This document shows, piece by piece, positions 1 through 11,232 of a stretch of DNA of 64,000 nucleotides (within the stretch, counting starts at the first letter, position 1; every line of letters begins with the position of its first letter). Source of the DNA: Prosopocoilus inquinatus (lineage: Eukaryota; Arthropoda; Insecta; Coleoptera; Lucanidae); NCBI GenBank assembly GCA_036172665.1, contig CM069870.1:26138001-26202000 (forward strand), given 5' to 3'. The position numbers and the translations under genes are program-made. The notes below the pieces were generated by a model. It had not been told where the DNA came from, made no database searches, and was given only the letters and a program-made list of their open reading frames with translations.

Positions 1-3000
1 ACGCAGTGCGAACATCAATAAAAATTATTTTATAGATGCATCTTTCTCTATGCAATTAAGACTATTGATTATTCCTTGTTGGACTGTTCTTATTTATTCA
101 ATTAATGTGAGAAATATACCGTACTTTGATGAGAAAAATTTTAAAAAGCCAGATAAAATATTCAATAAACTTCAGATAAGCCCCAGAGCCATTTCGATTA
201 TTATACAATTATTAACAGGTGTTTCATTTTAATTACCTGAAGAATATGCAAACTGAAGTTTTAATCAGGCGTATTAAATGAGAAGGGTTATTTTGTCCGG
301 AAAGTTAACTGCCTTGAAGCAACGAAACCAAAAAGCTACTTACTTTCGCTTGCAAACTTTATCGTTATATGAAGATGAAAAGTACTATTATATTTTAATT
401 TGAAAGATGTTTGGAATTGTTGTACACTAAATATGCATTTATAAAGTAATTATTTTCAAGTTCTTTTTTTGTTTTGTTTGAGTACGTTTTTGCTTTCATC
501 TTATTATGTAATACGATGCAGTTGCAGTAATTTCGAAACAATAAAGTTCTTACGAGTTTTCCACACTGCTATAAATAACTTAACTTTGTAAGAGACGCAG
601 AATGGATTTCATCGATTTCCTCCAATACATTTATTATTTATTTGGCTAAACTTGTTTAACTCAATCAACTTCTGTGTAACCTGAGACGAACAGTTTTCTG
701 GTGATTTCGAACATTACATCGGATTAGAACATCGTTTTTCTTTTCCTACCTTAATTTTCCGGATTGTAATTAACATTAACTCCAGTATTTTAGTTTGCAG
801 TATTTACACGCTTCGGTGTATATTTTTGTAACTTCTGTTTTGGTTGGCGTAGAATAATGGGTACAATTTAGCATGGGCATTGTGTGAAGCGAAAAAATGT
901 CATACAGATTAACAATTGTGCATTTTCCCATTCAAGGTGTGCATGCAGCGGTTATGGTATCCGCACGACGCGCGGCGTCGCGATGATTTTCCGGCCGTTT
1001 GTCTCGTCTCCTGTGATTAGCGATGTTGCCGGCTGTCGACACAATGTTGTAAACCGCACACTGCTCATCAGCGAGTATTGTTATGGAAAATTCAAGCCGC
1101 TTGAGGCTTCCACGCTTAGTTACAGAGAGGAAATCGTGACTTAGTTTTATCTATTTTTGCTTGGAAATTTTAATATTGCCTTCGGCTAAAGAATCGTAGA
1201 AGAATTGCCCGTAGCAAGCACATTTTAAATTTACCAAGTGATCTATAACTTTATTATAGTTTACCAATTTAGTTTATATCATCGTTCTCAGCACCTTATT
1301 GCATTAGCAGAAATTTAATAAATTAGTGAGTGCTTGAAATTGGCCATTGAAATATTACTCTCTCAGAATTGTAAAAGATTTCCTATAACGGATCCGAATA
1401 TAAAACAAATGGATTATTGGTTTAGGTTTGCGGTGTCGGCGATTGTAAACTGCTACGGTGGGTCAGGTAGGTGTATCCAGAAACATATAAATTGTGACGA
1501 ATGGTTAATTCCACGTGTCTAAACTTACTGGTAAATCGGGGCGAGGGTGTCTCAAAACCTCTGTCTTTAAATGAAACTATAAGTTCCTCGTTACATAAGA
1601 GATTAATTCTCCAAATCTGAATTTTCTTGCCCAAAAATGAAAAACTGACCCATCACAAACGAGCGCAGTCCCTTTGTTTTGAAACCTCTGCTTGGTTTAC
1701 GATTTGTTTCAGCAATTTATTCCGATAAAAGCAATAAACTGCAATAAAACTTTTTATTTACGTTTAGAAGAACTCGGTCAAGGTCTTATTGTATACGAAT
1801 ATGAATCCGACTTGCGGACATCGGCATGTGTATTTGTATTTGAACATGCGATAAGTAAGAACGTTTGTTTAAGCATCTCTTTGTAATAGACAATAACAAT
1901 TATATTAAAAACGAGTATCTAATCTTCGTTAGATTTTTGCTGAAGTAATTAAACATCTTCGTACGCTAGTTTTGTAACTGCGTTGAAACTGCGTGAAATT
2001 ATATTTTAATTATCGTACTAACAGCTGCAGAATAAGTATTGCAAGGGCAGAAACTATTCCTATTGTAAAAACGGAAAGCAAGGATTGGAGTATGATGCAC
2101 TGAAAAATTTAAATAAATTGGAATGCCTGTACACACATTAATGTATGGGTTCAAAATAAGTGATTGAATAACTTCGCCAGCTCTCAATCGAATTATTTTA
2201 TTAATTGTTTACATTCCAACACAAAATACATGTTTTCATAAGGATAATATTGAACCTGCATTTCTGCGTCGGCTTAAACCATTAAAACATAAAAGCTCTC
2301 ACCTAGTGCAGGACGTTTATTTCGTCGTTTATTCGAAGTTTTAATAAAGAAACAAATTTATTTTTGCTGTATAAATACAAAAAACTTTAGTAATCAACAT
2401 TGTAAGTTGATTATTGGCAATTTATAAATTAATATGACGTAAGAATTTTCACTTTTTCGATCGCCTTTAGATTGAATTTTTTAAATTTAACTGTTAAAGT
2501 ACGGATTCGCACAACTAATCAATTAATGCAACACGCACAGAATATTTTAAACTATTAAGAACTTACCTAGTTACAAAATTTATCTGCTTTTAAAATTAAT
2601 AAAAAAACACGATACTTGACCTGCCTTAAGTACAATACCTATGCATTAGGTCATGGTCTGCGTTTTTATAACTTTTTATGGCCTCGAACGTCGGATAATA
2701 GTTGAAAACCAAGCTCCGCTGGAATATTTAAACTGCATTCAGCGACCCTCAAACAATTTCTGTGAAAAAGTAAAATAATTTTTATCTGCGTTATTATTGC
2801 TATCTGACCAATAGTTGTATAACAAATTTTGCTTCTTTTCTTGACCACTATTTGTGGTTTCAATGAAAGACATAGGTTTAGAGACACGCGTAATTATGCG
2901 GATACAACGATAATATTTGAAAAATAAAAGTTCTCATACGCTACATAGAAAATTAAAAAAAAAAATGACAACTGAATGTGGAAATAATTGATTATTGCTA

Positions 3001-3540
3001 AATAATAGGAGTTCTATTTCTTGTAAACATTTAACAAAACCTAACAAAACAAGCAATCAAAAACTACAGGGTGATTCAGTTCGCGGTCCCATCTTTTCTT
3101 TATTTTAATAAAAGTATACAGTGATCGCCAAAAATTTTTAAAGAGCTTCTAAAACTACATCAGCTGAGCTACATAAATGATTATCATAAGAAATGTCAAA
3201 ATTACGATAGTCAATCTTTTTTTTTAATGACATCCTATATTTTCTCTGAGCATTTCTTGTAAAGCATGATCCTCTCTATACTATTGAATACAACAAGTTT
3301 ATAGTTCCATAAGAAAGTCAAAGAAGAGCAGATAAACAATTGAAATAAATGGTAACGTAGGTCTTATTGACTTTAAATCACACACCAAATTTCAAACATA
3401 CACGTCAAAAAGTTTGCGAAATATTAAGTCGGTTCCATACCCCTTCATGTACACAACAATGTATTTTTAAAATATACTCAACATGCTCCACATAACTTTG
3501 TAAAACTTTCATTCGAAACGTCTTTCTTTTATTCGTAAAA
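1..3540. other. Intronic A+T-rich sequence, one G+C-richer block
   Basis: No coding exon or clear repeat recognised. The block at about 930..1130 is noticeably richer in G+C and CpG than its surroundings (runs such as GCACGACGCGCGGCGTCGCG); it has no PTB similarity in any frame I read and could be a conserved intronic regulatory element. At 3067 a short CAGGGTGATTC motif resembles a transposon end, but no partner was found. Confidence 0.4.
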
Positions 3541-3544
3541 TGAT

Positions 3545-3755
3545 GAATATACGAGAGTTAAGAAAGAAATCGCCGTAAGTAGAATATCCAATATAAAACT
3601 TACACCCCCATTTCTAAATTATTTTCATTTGAAATTCTCTAATTATAAGAGAGTTAAGAAAGAAATCGCCGTAAGTGGAACTCTATAAACCTTACCACTT
3701 ACCACCCCTATTTTTTTCTAAATTATTTTCATTTGAAATTTTCTAATTTTTGAGT
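3545..3755. repeat. Tandem duplication of a ~105-bp unit
   Basis: Two consecutive copies share GAGAGTTAAGAAAGAAATCG at the start and a TAAATTATTTTCATTTGAAA stretch near the end. The copies differ by small indels (poly-C and poly-T runs). No coding potential. Confidence 0.8.
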
Positions 3756-6680
3756 CCAATAATTAAACATCCATCTCCGGAATTTCAAAACAGGATTAAA
3801 ATATGCATCTGACCATCCGCCGCAATTTACTATAAATATTTTGGGACGAAAAGGATTAAGGCTTAACCGTCGCGTCGCGTCGCATCGCCGCAGTTTACAT
3901 ATGCCCTGCGGTGTTACTAAAACTGTGGGGTTCCAAAATTGTTTTAAGCATAGACCGAGGAAGAAAATAGAATACAATTTTTCTTATTATTTCATCAAAA
4001 CGAAACTTTCGAATCCTGACCTAAACTGATGTTAAAACTGATAAAAATGTGTAATTTTTATTCTTTATTATATTACGCTGAAAACAAGGAAATGAACCTG
4101 AAAATTGAGGCAATCAAATTATACACTTCCTTTACTAAATGCAAATTTAATGTTGTTAATACACTCGCATATGTATATTTTCTTTAAATTTGTAGGCACT
4201 TGCTTAATTTGATTTCATTAAACATAGCTTATAACTTCAGTTTGGCTTAAAAAGCTTTCATTTTAAGTAGATGTCTTTCTTCTTATTACTTCTATTATTC
4301 CGATTTGAACGATTCAAGAAGCTTTTAGGAATCGGAGTCGAAATCGAATAAAATTAGAAGGCGTTCCACCTTTAGAAAAAAATTCCAACTATTCCCTCTG
4401 AAATAAACTTTACATTAGACTTCTTATTTTAAAATCAGTATTTTTGGCGTATATTCCACTGAAATCTTTTGTACAGTCAGTACATTGTATAATGTAAAGT
4501 GGGTTCCTTAGGGCCACCAAGTGTTCACGTAAGCACTATCAAACATTATAGATTATCATTCATTATATAATCTGCATTATAATTTCTTCTCGTTATCGTT
4601 ATAGGTTCATCAATAATATCTGAAGCAAATATCGAGATTTTTTTAATTTTTATGCTGTTGTTAAAAAGTTATAGGAAAATTATTAAACAAGTTTTCATCG
4701 ATTCCCAACCGAGCCCCACAGGTTAATCGACACCTTTCACGATCTCATCGATTTCCGAGGGGTGGTGGATTTTGACCGTGTTGGGAATCCCTGGGTTCTG
4801 AGTTCCAGATCAGACGATTTTACATAATGGGCTAATGAAATGGGTAGTAATAATTCTCATTTGGCCAAAACTTCCGAGTGATTTTTCTCATAAACAGTTT
4901 TGTAAAGACCAGTATACAAATAAATTAAGGAAATTTTATTGAGAGATTTACTGGTTACTGCCCTAAAGAACATTTTTGTTTGAATTGTCGACAATTCAAG
5001 CAATAAATGTTCCGTCAGGACCGAAACTTCGACAAAACTCTAATCAAAAGAAAACGGGAACCATCCCGATTCGTCATCAAATCTACGGTTAACAAGAATT
5101 TTCAAGCATTTCCGGTCAATGAGAAAAAAATGAATTAGATAAGCTTCACCTCTAATATTCAACAGGAAAGTGTCTATCTTTTTCTTATCAGTCAGTTCTT
5201 CAATAATCGGCCCAATTCTGTAAGCACATTGCCAGCGCTTAAAAAGGCAAAAAATGCTACCTTGAAGATTTCTTGCGATGAAGCAATTTTGTTTATATCT
5301 GGTATACGCTAACACGAAACTGCAACAATTTGGTTTGTCATCCTAGCAAATTTGTGACAAAAAAAACCAAATGCTAGTTTATATCTCCATTACGGGATGG
5401 GTATTTGTTTTTCTGTAAAATTCAGGAAAAAGTTTGAATTAGTCTGTACAAGTTTTGTATTAAACATTTCTGTCTAAGATCAAAAATAAAATAGTTAAAG
5501 GGGGTAGGAATTCTCGCGTAGTCATCCTGTACATATTTGTCGAAATTTAATACGCACTGGAAAATTTGTCGTATGCTGACAATCCGGCATTTCCAAGCAG
5601 GACGTTTTAATTCAATAGGGTTTCGATTTATCCTTTCGAGTGATTCTCCACTTCCCCTTTCACTTTCTTACCGTAAATAATCTTTAATAATCTCTCGGGC
5701 ATCGTTATCATATTTAATAAAGAAATCTTCCCTGATTAAGATGATGTAATAACGTATTTCTACGATATTTGTAGATAATCTCTTCGATATATCTTTTATT
5801 ATAGTTATTTAAATGTATTAATTCGCATCATACAATAATCTCCATTTTGTTAATTATACCTCTAGCATCCGTACATAATGGCGAGACTTTCAGATGTAAA
5901 TAAATAGAATCCGAGTTTGTTCAATCAAGAACCCTCTCGGACAATCAATTCTTTGTCGTTTAGACCAACATTTCAAAGTCCATTGTAAAAACTGCTTCGT
6001 TCAATTCATTTCGTTTCTTTTGTGTATTGCAGTGAGATGCGCTTTTCTGACTAATCCTGCTTTTCAGATCCGGTGCAGTTAAACAGAGTTTCATTGCTCA
6101 ATTTTATAGAAAATTTTGCCGTTGTTAATTTTCGCGTTCAATGTTATTTACAAGGTATTAAGTAAAGTCCGGGCCGAACTTCAAACGTGACTTCTTTAAT
6201 TTAAAATAAACCGATTCAGTCTGAACTCGATAATTTATATTTAAATGAAACTTTGTAGGTTATAGATGCTGTATCTTAACATTACTGTTTTAATCGCCTA
6301 GTTTTGGGTTCTATCTTCCTCTAAAGAAATGTGGAATTTCCATATTTTTCTTCCTTTAAAATATCTCGCAAACTATAATAGATATTAAAAAAAAAAAAAA
6401 ACTTGTCGAATAGTTTAGAAGCAGATTAACGTCCCAAAGATAGCGTAAATAATTTTTTGGGGACAATCTCGGTTGGTAGAGCTAAATTGTGTATTAGAAG
6501 GTCTCAATCAAGAAGGTAAAGTCATATCACGTGATAAAATACATTGAGCATATTTATTAGGTACTTGCATCATATGACCGACGGGACCACAAAATTGATT
6601 CCACTTTACAAGAACATTATTCTTTAGGAGATCGACTAAAAAATTTAATTTTTGGGTTGTTCTAGCTCGTGAGAATTGCA
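3756..6680. other. Intronic A+T-rich sequence without recognised features
   Basis: Only short chance reading frames. The segment near 3860..3890 has a small CGTCGCGTCGCGTCGCATCG run. No confident element boundary seen. Confidence 0.4.
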
Positions 6681-6857
6681 GAGAATATGAAACAAATAAA
6701 AAAAAACTTTTTAAAACGAGCTAAAAGAGTAATTTATTTATAAAAGTGAATTCACTTTTGATAAAGCAAATAATTATATTTGCGAATCGTCAAGTAAGTC
6801 AATAAATTACTCTTTTAGCTCGTTTTAAAAAGTTTTTTTTAATTTGTTTCATATTCT
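6681..6857. mobile_element. MITE with ~58-bp terminal inverted repeats
   Basis: The left arm starts GAGAATATGAAACAAAT and passes through CGAGCTAAAAGAGTAATTTA; the right arm is its near-perfect reverse complement ending ATTTGTTTCATATTCTC. The roughly 60-bp centre contains a smaller palindrome AAAAGTGAATTCACTTTT. It has no reading frame. The superfamily cannot be assigned from the ends. Confidence 0.8.
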
Positions 6858-7429
6858 CTAAAAAATTTATAATACATTGAAAATTTGTGGAAAAGAGAAT
6901 GGCGTCAACAATGAAGGAGATATTTGGCAGCATATTAAGACATATTTGAGACAATATTGCTTAACAGAAATAACAAATTCCCTTTTTTCCTCAACAATGA
7001 GAAGAATCGAATTCTCAGATGTAGTGATAAGTTATAGAACCATATAAGTGAGACTTGGGAAGAAGAATAGTTCAATTTACAGTATCACATTAAAATGTTC
7101 GGAAGTACACATGATTTTCAGGCACAAAAGTGTTGGGTTATTTTCCAATTACAGTTTCTCAAACCCCAATAATGTTTGAATCTTTCGCTTAAACAATCCT
7201 TAATCAGATATTAATAATTCACATTTACTATTTATCCAAGTAAATTGTGACAAAATCGACATGCAATTTCAGTTTTCGTATTCTTGACATCAAAATATCT
7301 TCAGTATTTTTCTAACTGCATGAAACCTCCAGTAAAAGGAACGAATGATTTTCAGTTTTCTTTTTCTGTAATATTAGAGTAGACTATAACTCATTCAATT
7401 TCTTTCCTAGAGTTCAAATTTCGACATTA

Positions 7430-8574
7430 TACGAGGGCCACTCTGAAAGTTTTGCAACATGAAAAAATTATAATGTTTATTAGAATTTTTATTATAAAAA
7501 TTCAAAGTAGTTTCCCCCAGCATCAATACACTTTTGTAATCGCACTTTCCACGGTTCGAACGCCTCATGCCAACCATTTTTAGAAATCCTGTCAAAATAA
7601 TACCTGATGGCTCTGTCTCCTGCTTCATGGCAAATCATGATTCTTTAGATTAAAGAATATCCAAAAATCGCACATTGCAAAATAGGCAAGTAAGGGGGAT
7701 GTTTATCCAATTTCACCTTCCAGCATTTCAACTCCAATGTGTGCATCACGAGTAGTGGGGGAAGAGACATTATCGTGACGCAGCATTAACCACGAATGTT
7801 AACCGAATTAAAAACTTTGGACAAGCAAACGGCGGTGTACCACTTAGCTGTTATAGTCTTCTGTTCTTCCAGCTTTTACAAGACCAGTGCTACGAAAAAG
7901 CGTACATTAGTTTCTTCATTGCCCGCTGTTTTATCTTTACGGTTGGTGTTGGATCATCTATGTGGATCCAAACACGGTTCTTCTGGCGAGTTGAACAATC
8001 GAAAAAATGTATGTATTTAGGTTTCATTGCATGTTATGATCTTAGCTATGATTTGGTGCCCTGCTCTGTTCAACATTTGCAGTGTGTCACGGCAACAGGA
8101 AACAACTTTTTTCATTTGAAGTTTATTATGTAAAATGTTACAAACTGTGAAGGCTCCGATGCTAAGGGTCTCCTCTATCTCACTGTAAGTACACTAGTTG
8201 TCTCCTTTAATCATGGCCTTTAGAGTACCCATGTTTTCAGGTGTAACGGCAGCTCTTGGCCGTTGAAATTCCTTGTACCCCATCTTAAAACACTCGTGTA
8301 TGATGGTGTTTTATTTACAGATGTTAAACATAATCTCTCATGGCAGGTTTTGTCGGATAACCCAATTCGAAAATCGTAGTAAATCGAAATGCTTCCCTAG
8401 ATTGTTCTATAGGTCTACTAACACTTTCAGCAATCAAACAACTTAACTTGGAGTCTACCGTTTGAACTTCTAGTAACGAAGTTTCAGTACTTTAAGCTTT
8501 CTGATAAAAACAACCAGTGTTAATTAGTTCTCTTACTTTTCTCGTATTGCTAAACTTTCAGAGTGGTCCTCGTA
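7430..8574 (-). mobile_element. Degenerate mariner element with intact ends
   Basis: The element is about 1.14 kb, flanked by TA, with ~28-bp inverted ends: TACGAGGGCCACTCTGAAAG on the left and the complementary CTTTCAGAGTGGTCCTCGTA on the right. On the minus strand, broken frames read as a mariner transposase: ALVLLKAGRTED, a second-aspartate-like MLRHDN, CDFWIFFNLK, and a C-terminus close to WKVRLQKCIDAGGNYFEF. Frameshifts and stops occur throughout, so it is dead. The size and TA target fit the mariner family. Confidence 0.85.
7440..8300 (-). pseudogene. Mariner transposase pseudogene
   Basis: Inside the 7430..8574 element. Recognisable blocks in order along the minus strand: a helix-turn-helix-like segment around EIEETLSIGAFTVCNIL, the HDN aspartate block, the DFWIF block corresponding to the third catalytic position, and the FEPWKVRLQKCIDAGGNYF C-terminus. 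These lie in different frames, so no continuous protein can be made. The length is compatible with a once complete ~340-residue enzyme. Confidence 0.7.
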
Positions 8575-8581
8575 TAAGATG

Positions 8582-9600
8582 TACAGTCGGGGACAAAATT
8601 GTGGGTACGGAAGAGAGTTCTATCGTATTTGAAAAAGATATATACACAGAATTAAAATATAAACAAAAATAATCAACTGAACAGTTTATTGACAACTAAA
8701 TATAATATTCTAGCAAGAAAAGTGAAAAGATAAACGAAAAAACAAGTACTTTATTATAATAACTTAATAATTTCTGAAATAAGAGGTGGACAAAATTATG
8801 GGTACAATTTCTTTTTTAAATTTGTATTAATAAATTTCACCAGAATTAATATTTAGTATGACCTCCCTTGGCTGCAAGGACTGCTGTAAGTCGCCGTGGT
8901 ATGCTGTCAATTAAATTTGTTATTATTTCTGCTGGAATTTCTTCCCAAGCAGCGATCAGTTTGTTAAAGTAAGATATGGCATTTGTTACTCCTTCTCGTG
9001 AAATTTTGTCGTCTAAATAAGCCTACAAGTGTTCAATTGGGTTTAGATCCGGACTTTGAGGCGGCCACTGAAGGACTTCAATGTCATTTTCTTGGAAATA
9101 ATTCTTAGCAACTCGCGAAGTACGCTTGGGATCGTTATCCTGTTGCAAAATAAAGTCGTCAAGGTTCATCTTTTCGAGCGAAGGATACAAATTTTCTTCC
9201 AAAATTTGTACGTATGATATTCTTGTCATCATACCTTCTATTCTAGCTAAATTGCCTACACCGGTTTTACTAAAACAACACCATACAAGGACATTGCCGC
9301 CTCCATGTTTAACTGTAGCTTCTACCATTTTAGAACTTAAGGCTTCTCCTGCTCGCCTCCATGCTCTACTTCTTCGTTTTGACCCAAAAAGTTCAAATTT
9401 ACTTTCATCCGACCACACCACTTTTTCCCAATAGGCTGGGGGTTTATTTATATGTTATTTTGCAAATGTTAATAGTTTTTTCTTATTTCGTTCACTAATG
9501 AATGGTTTCTTTCTTTTTAAAAAACTTTGAAGGCCAGCCTCCTTAATCCTTCTTTTAATTGTTTTACTGTGGAATTTCACATATTAGTGTTTATATACCG
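8582..9600 (-). mobile_element. Tc1-like element, one end preserved, 5' part truncated
   Basis: The preserved end begins TACAGTCGGGGACAAAATTG and is followed ~200 bp inside by a second, related copy (GTGGACAAAATTATGGGTAC). This is the double-repeat (IR/DR) arrangement known in some Tc1-like elements. The transposase lies beyond it on the minus strand. The other terminus was not found; sequence changes near 9570..9640, close to a non-LTR fragment. It begins only 7 bp from the end of the adjacent mariner. Confidence 0.8.
8853..9562 (-). pseudogene. Tc1-like DD34E transposase, truncated and with stops
   Basis: The minus-strand frame runs from IKRRIKEAGLQSFLKRKKPF, through VVWSDESKFELFG (first catalytic Asp), FILQQDNDPKRTSRVAKNYF (second Asp) and SPDLNPIEHL (catalytic Glu), to AVLAAKGGHTKY. 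Exactly 34 residues separate the second Asp and the Glu, so all three DDE residues are present. Two stop codons interrupt it, one between FAK and HINKP and one right after IEHL where Trp is usual. The N-terminal DNA-binding half is missing. It is a relic of a DNA-cutting enzyme acting on its own terminal repeats. Confidence 0.88.
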
Positions 9601-9639
9601 TGATGTTATTTTAACATGAAACATTGCTGTTAATGTTAC

Positions 9640-10580
9640 TACAGAAACTAATTCCAATTTCTGAAATTATCGTCATTACACTTGTCCATTTGAATCATAA
9701 TAAAATTTTTAAATCTAATGTTAACGTTGGGCACGTCAGTACGATAAGCGTTTTTCTGGAATAAATATGCAGGCGTCTTGTACACTAGAATATTACAAAA
9801 TGTGCATACACTATGAATGTATCTATTGTTTGCCCTGTTTAGCCAGCCAGACATTTTCAGTGCGTGGGAAATATGTTGATATTTTCTAATTCCATAAATG
9901 AATAGCAAACAGGAGTCCTGCACTTTCTGGATACGAGCTTTATCTGTTGCATCAATGCAAGGACCATAAACGCAAACGCAATAATTAAAACACGACAGAA
10001 TAAGGGAATCGCAACGTAAAAGTTTTAATTTTTGATTGAAGAGTTACCTGTTGCAGTATAATAAATTCAAAACTGAGTAAGATTTACAGATAAGAGAATT
10101 AATATAGGTTTTAAATAGTAAATTTCTGTCAATTATAAGCTTAAGATTTTTAATACAGTCAGAGCGATTTAATAATCCACTTCCAATCTTAATACCGACG
10201 TCATTAACCACTGTGCCAATAAGATGTGCAGAACAAAAAATTAAGACTGAAGATATGGAAGGATTGATTTTAAGACCATGTTTAAAGGATGAAGTACGAA
10301 TGTGTTTTAGTTCGCGATTAACACTGGCGAGAGAATCATGAGGATTACCTGGAAAACGAAAAAAGTAATTGTAAGTCATCCGCGTATGCATATAATTTGC
10401 AGTATGGAGTAATAGTGTTAAAGCAAGAGGTATACAAAACGTATAACAAAGGACTACAGATGCTACCTTGCGGTAGCATAACAGGTTTTGAAAATGGACC
10501 TTTGAGTTTAACTCTTTGCATGAGACCGTAAAGGTAGTGACGAAAGAAAGTAGCAACGATGACTAACAAAACATCGACCG
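9640..10580 (-). pseudogene. Non-LTR retrotransposon reverse transcriptase, C-terminal part
   Basis: The minus strand carries reverse-transcriptase motifs in two or three frames: LPQGSICSPLLYVLY, then CKLYAYADDLQLLFSF with the YADD catalytic box, then INPSISSVLIF and a GIRKYQHISH block that matches the thumb/C-terminal region of the copy at 29497..30733. Frameshifts after YADD and near 10044 break it. The fingers and endonuclease parts are absent. The two copies in the window are clearly the same family; clade (CR1, Jockey or I-like) is not resolved. Confidence 0.75.
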
Positions 10581-10639
10581 CTAAATATCAATAGCAATTT
10601 TTAAAAGAAAAGAAAAACAGAAACAAACAAAAATAAAAA

Positions 10640-10680
10640 AAGTTTTTCCTATGGTGAACCCAATCCGAGGATACACTGTA
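10640..10680. repeat. Single transposon end of the (T/C)CGGATTG family
   Basis: Read on the minus strand, the sequence starts ACAGTGTATCCTCGGATTGG and continues with GTTCACC and a poly-A/T run. A closely similar end is seen at 36565 on the plus strand. The first bases resemble the ends of the elements at 38573 and 49750. No second terminus was found nearby. Confidence 0.5.
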
Positions 10681-10979
10681 CGTAGGAAGAAAAACATGTA
10701 ATTTATCATCTCGCTTTACGATTCCAAACTCATCCTGTTTTAAAAATGTTAAATAAAAACATACGTGTTTTAAATGAAAGTGAATCACTATTTATTTACC
10801 GTTTAACGCGCAAAAATCATATTGAACAACTATTACCGATCGTTGAGAATCTTTTACTACTTGTTGATCTAACGTCTAAATTAAGTTTCTGAAATAAAAT
10901 TACAGTCTCTAATACTTATTTACAGAAGGCACTAGAATTTCTTGGTTTATGAAATGATAACCACATAAATCTAAATAGC

Positions 10980-11232
10980 TGGATGCAGCTGAATTGGATG
11001 TTTGATATTTTTTTTGAACATCGATGTTTTATCAATGATAATAAATCGTTAACATCGATGGCAAAAACATCGAACATTGACAATAAAACGTCGATGTTTG
11101 ATGAACTTCGACGCTCAACTTAAATGATACTCCTGCATGCGAACCACACCCTTAAGTACATTCAGCGTAAGGGCTACGAAACTGTCAAATGGTATCACTT
11201 AAGTTGAGCATCGTTAAACATATATCGCCCAT
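10980..11232. mobile_element. hAT-like MITE remnant with ACATCGATGT repeats
   Basis: The left half has several ACATCGATGTTT-like subterminal motifs in both orientations. The right edge reads TATATCGCCCATCTCTC, whose complement AGAGATGGGCGATA resembles the end of the hAT-like element at 51609 (CAGAGATGGGTA). The left terminus is uncertain. It contains, or is fused with, the ~97-bp palindromic unit listed next. Confidence 0.45.
11109..11207. repeat. ~99-bp palindromic MITE unit (GCTCAACTTAA ends)
   Basis: Begins GCTCAACTTAAATGATACTC and ends with the complementary ATGGTATCACTTAAGTTGAGC-type arm. An inverted second copy sits at 29408..29496 plus 30734..30745, where a retrotransposon interrupts it. 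Confidence 0.75.

Noticed and set aside
884..1144. Plus-strand 86-codon frame in a CpG-rich block
   Set aside because: I compared both strands with PTB RRM2 motifs and found no match; composition alone explains the open frame.
9126..9434. Plus-strand 102-codon frame
   Set aside because: It lies opposite the Tc1-like transposase and reflects that coding sequence only.
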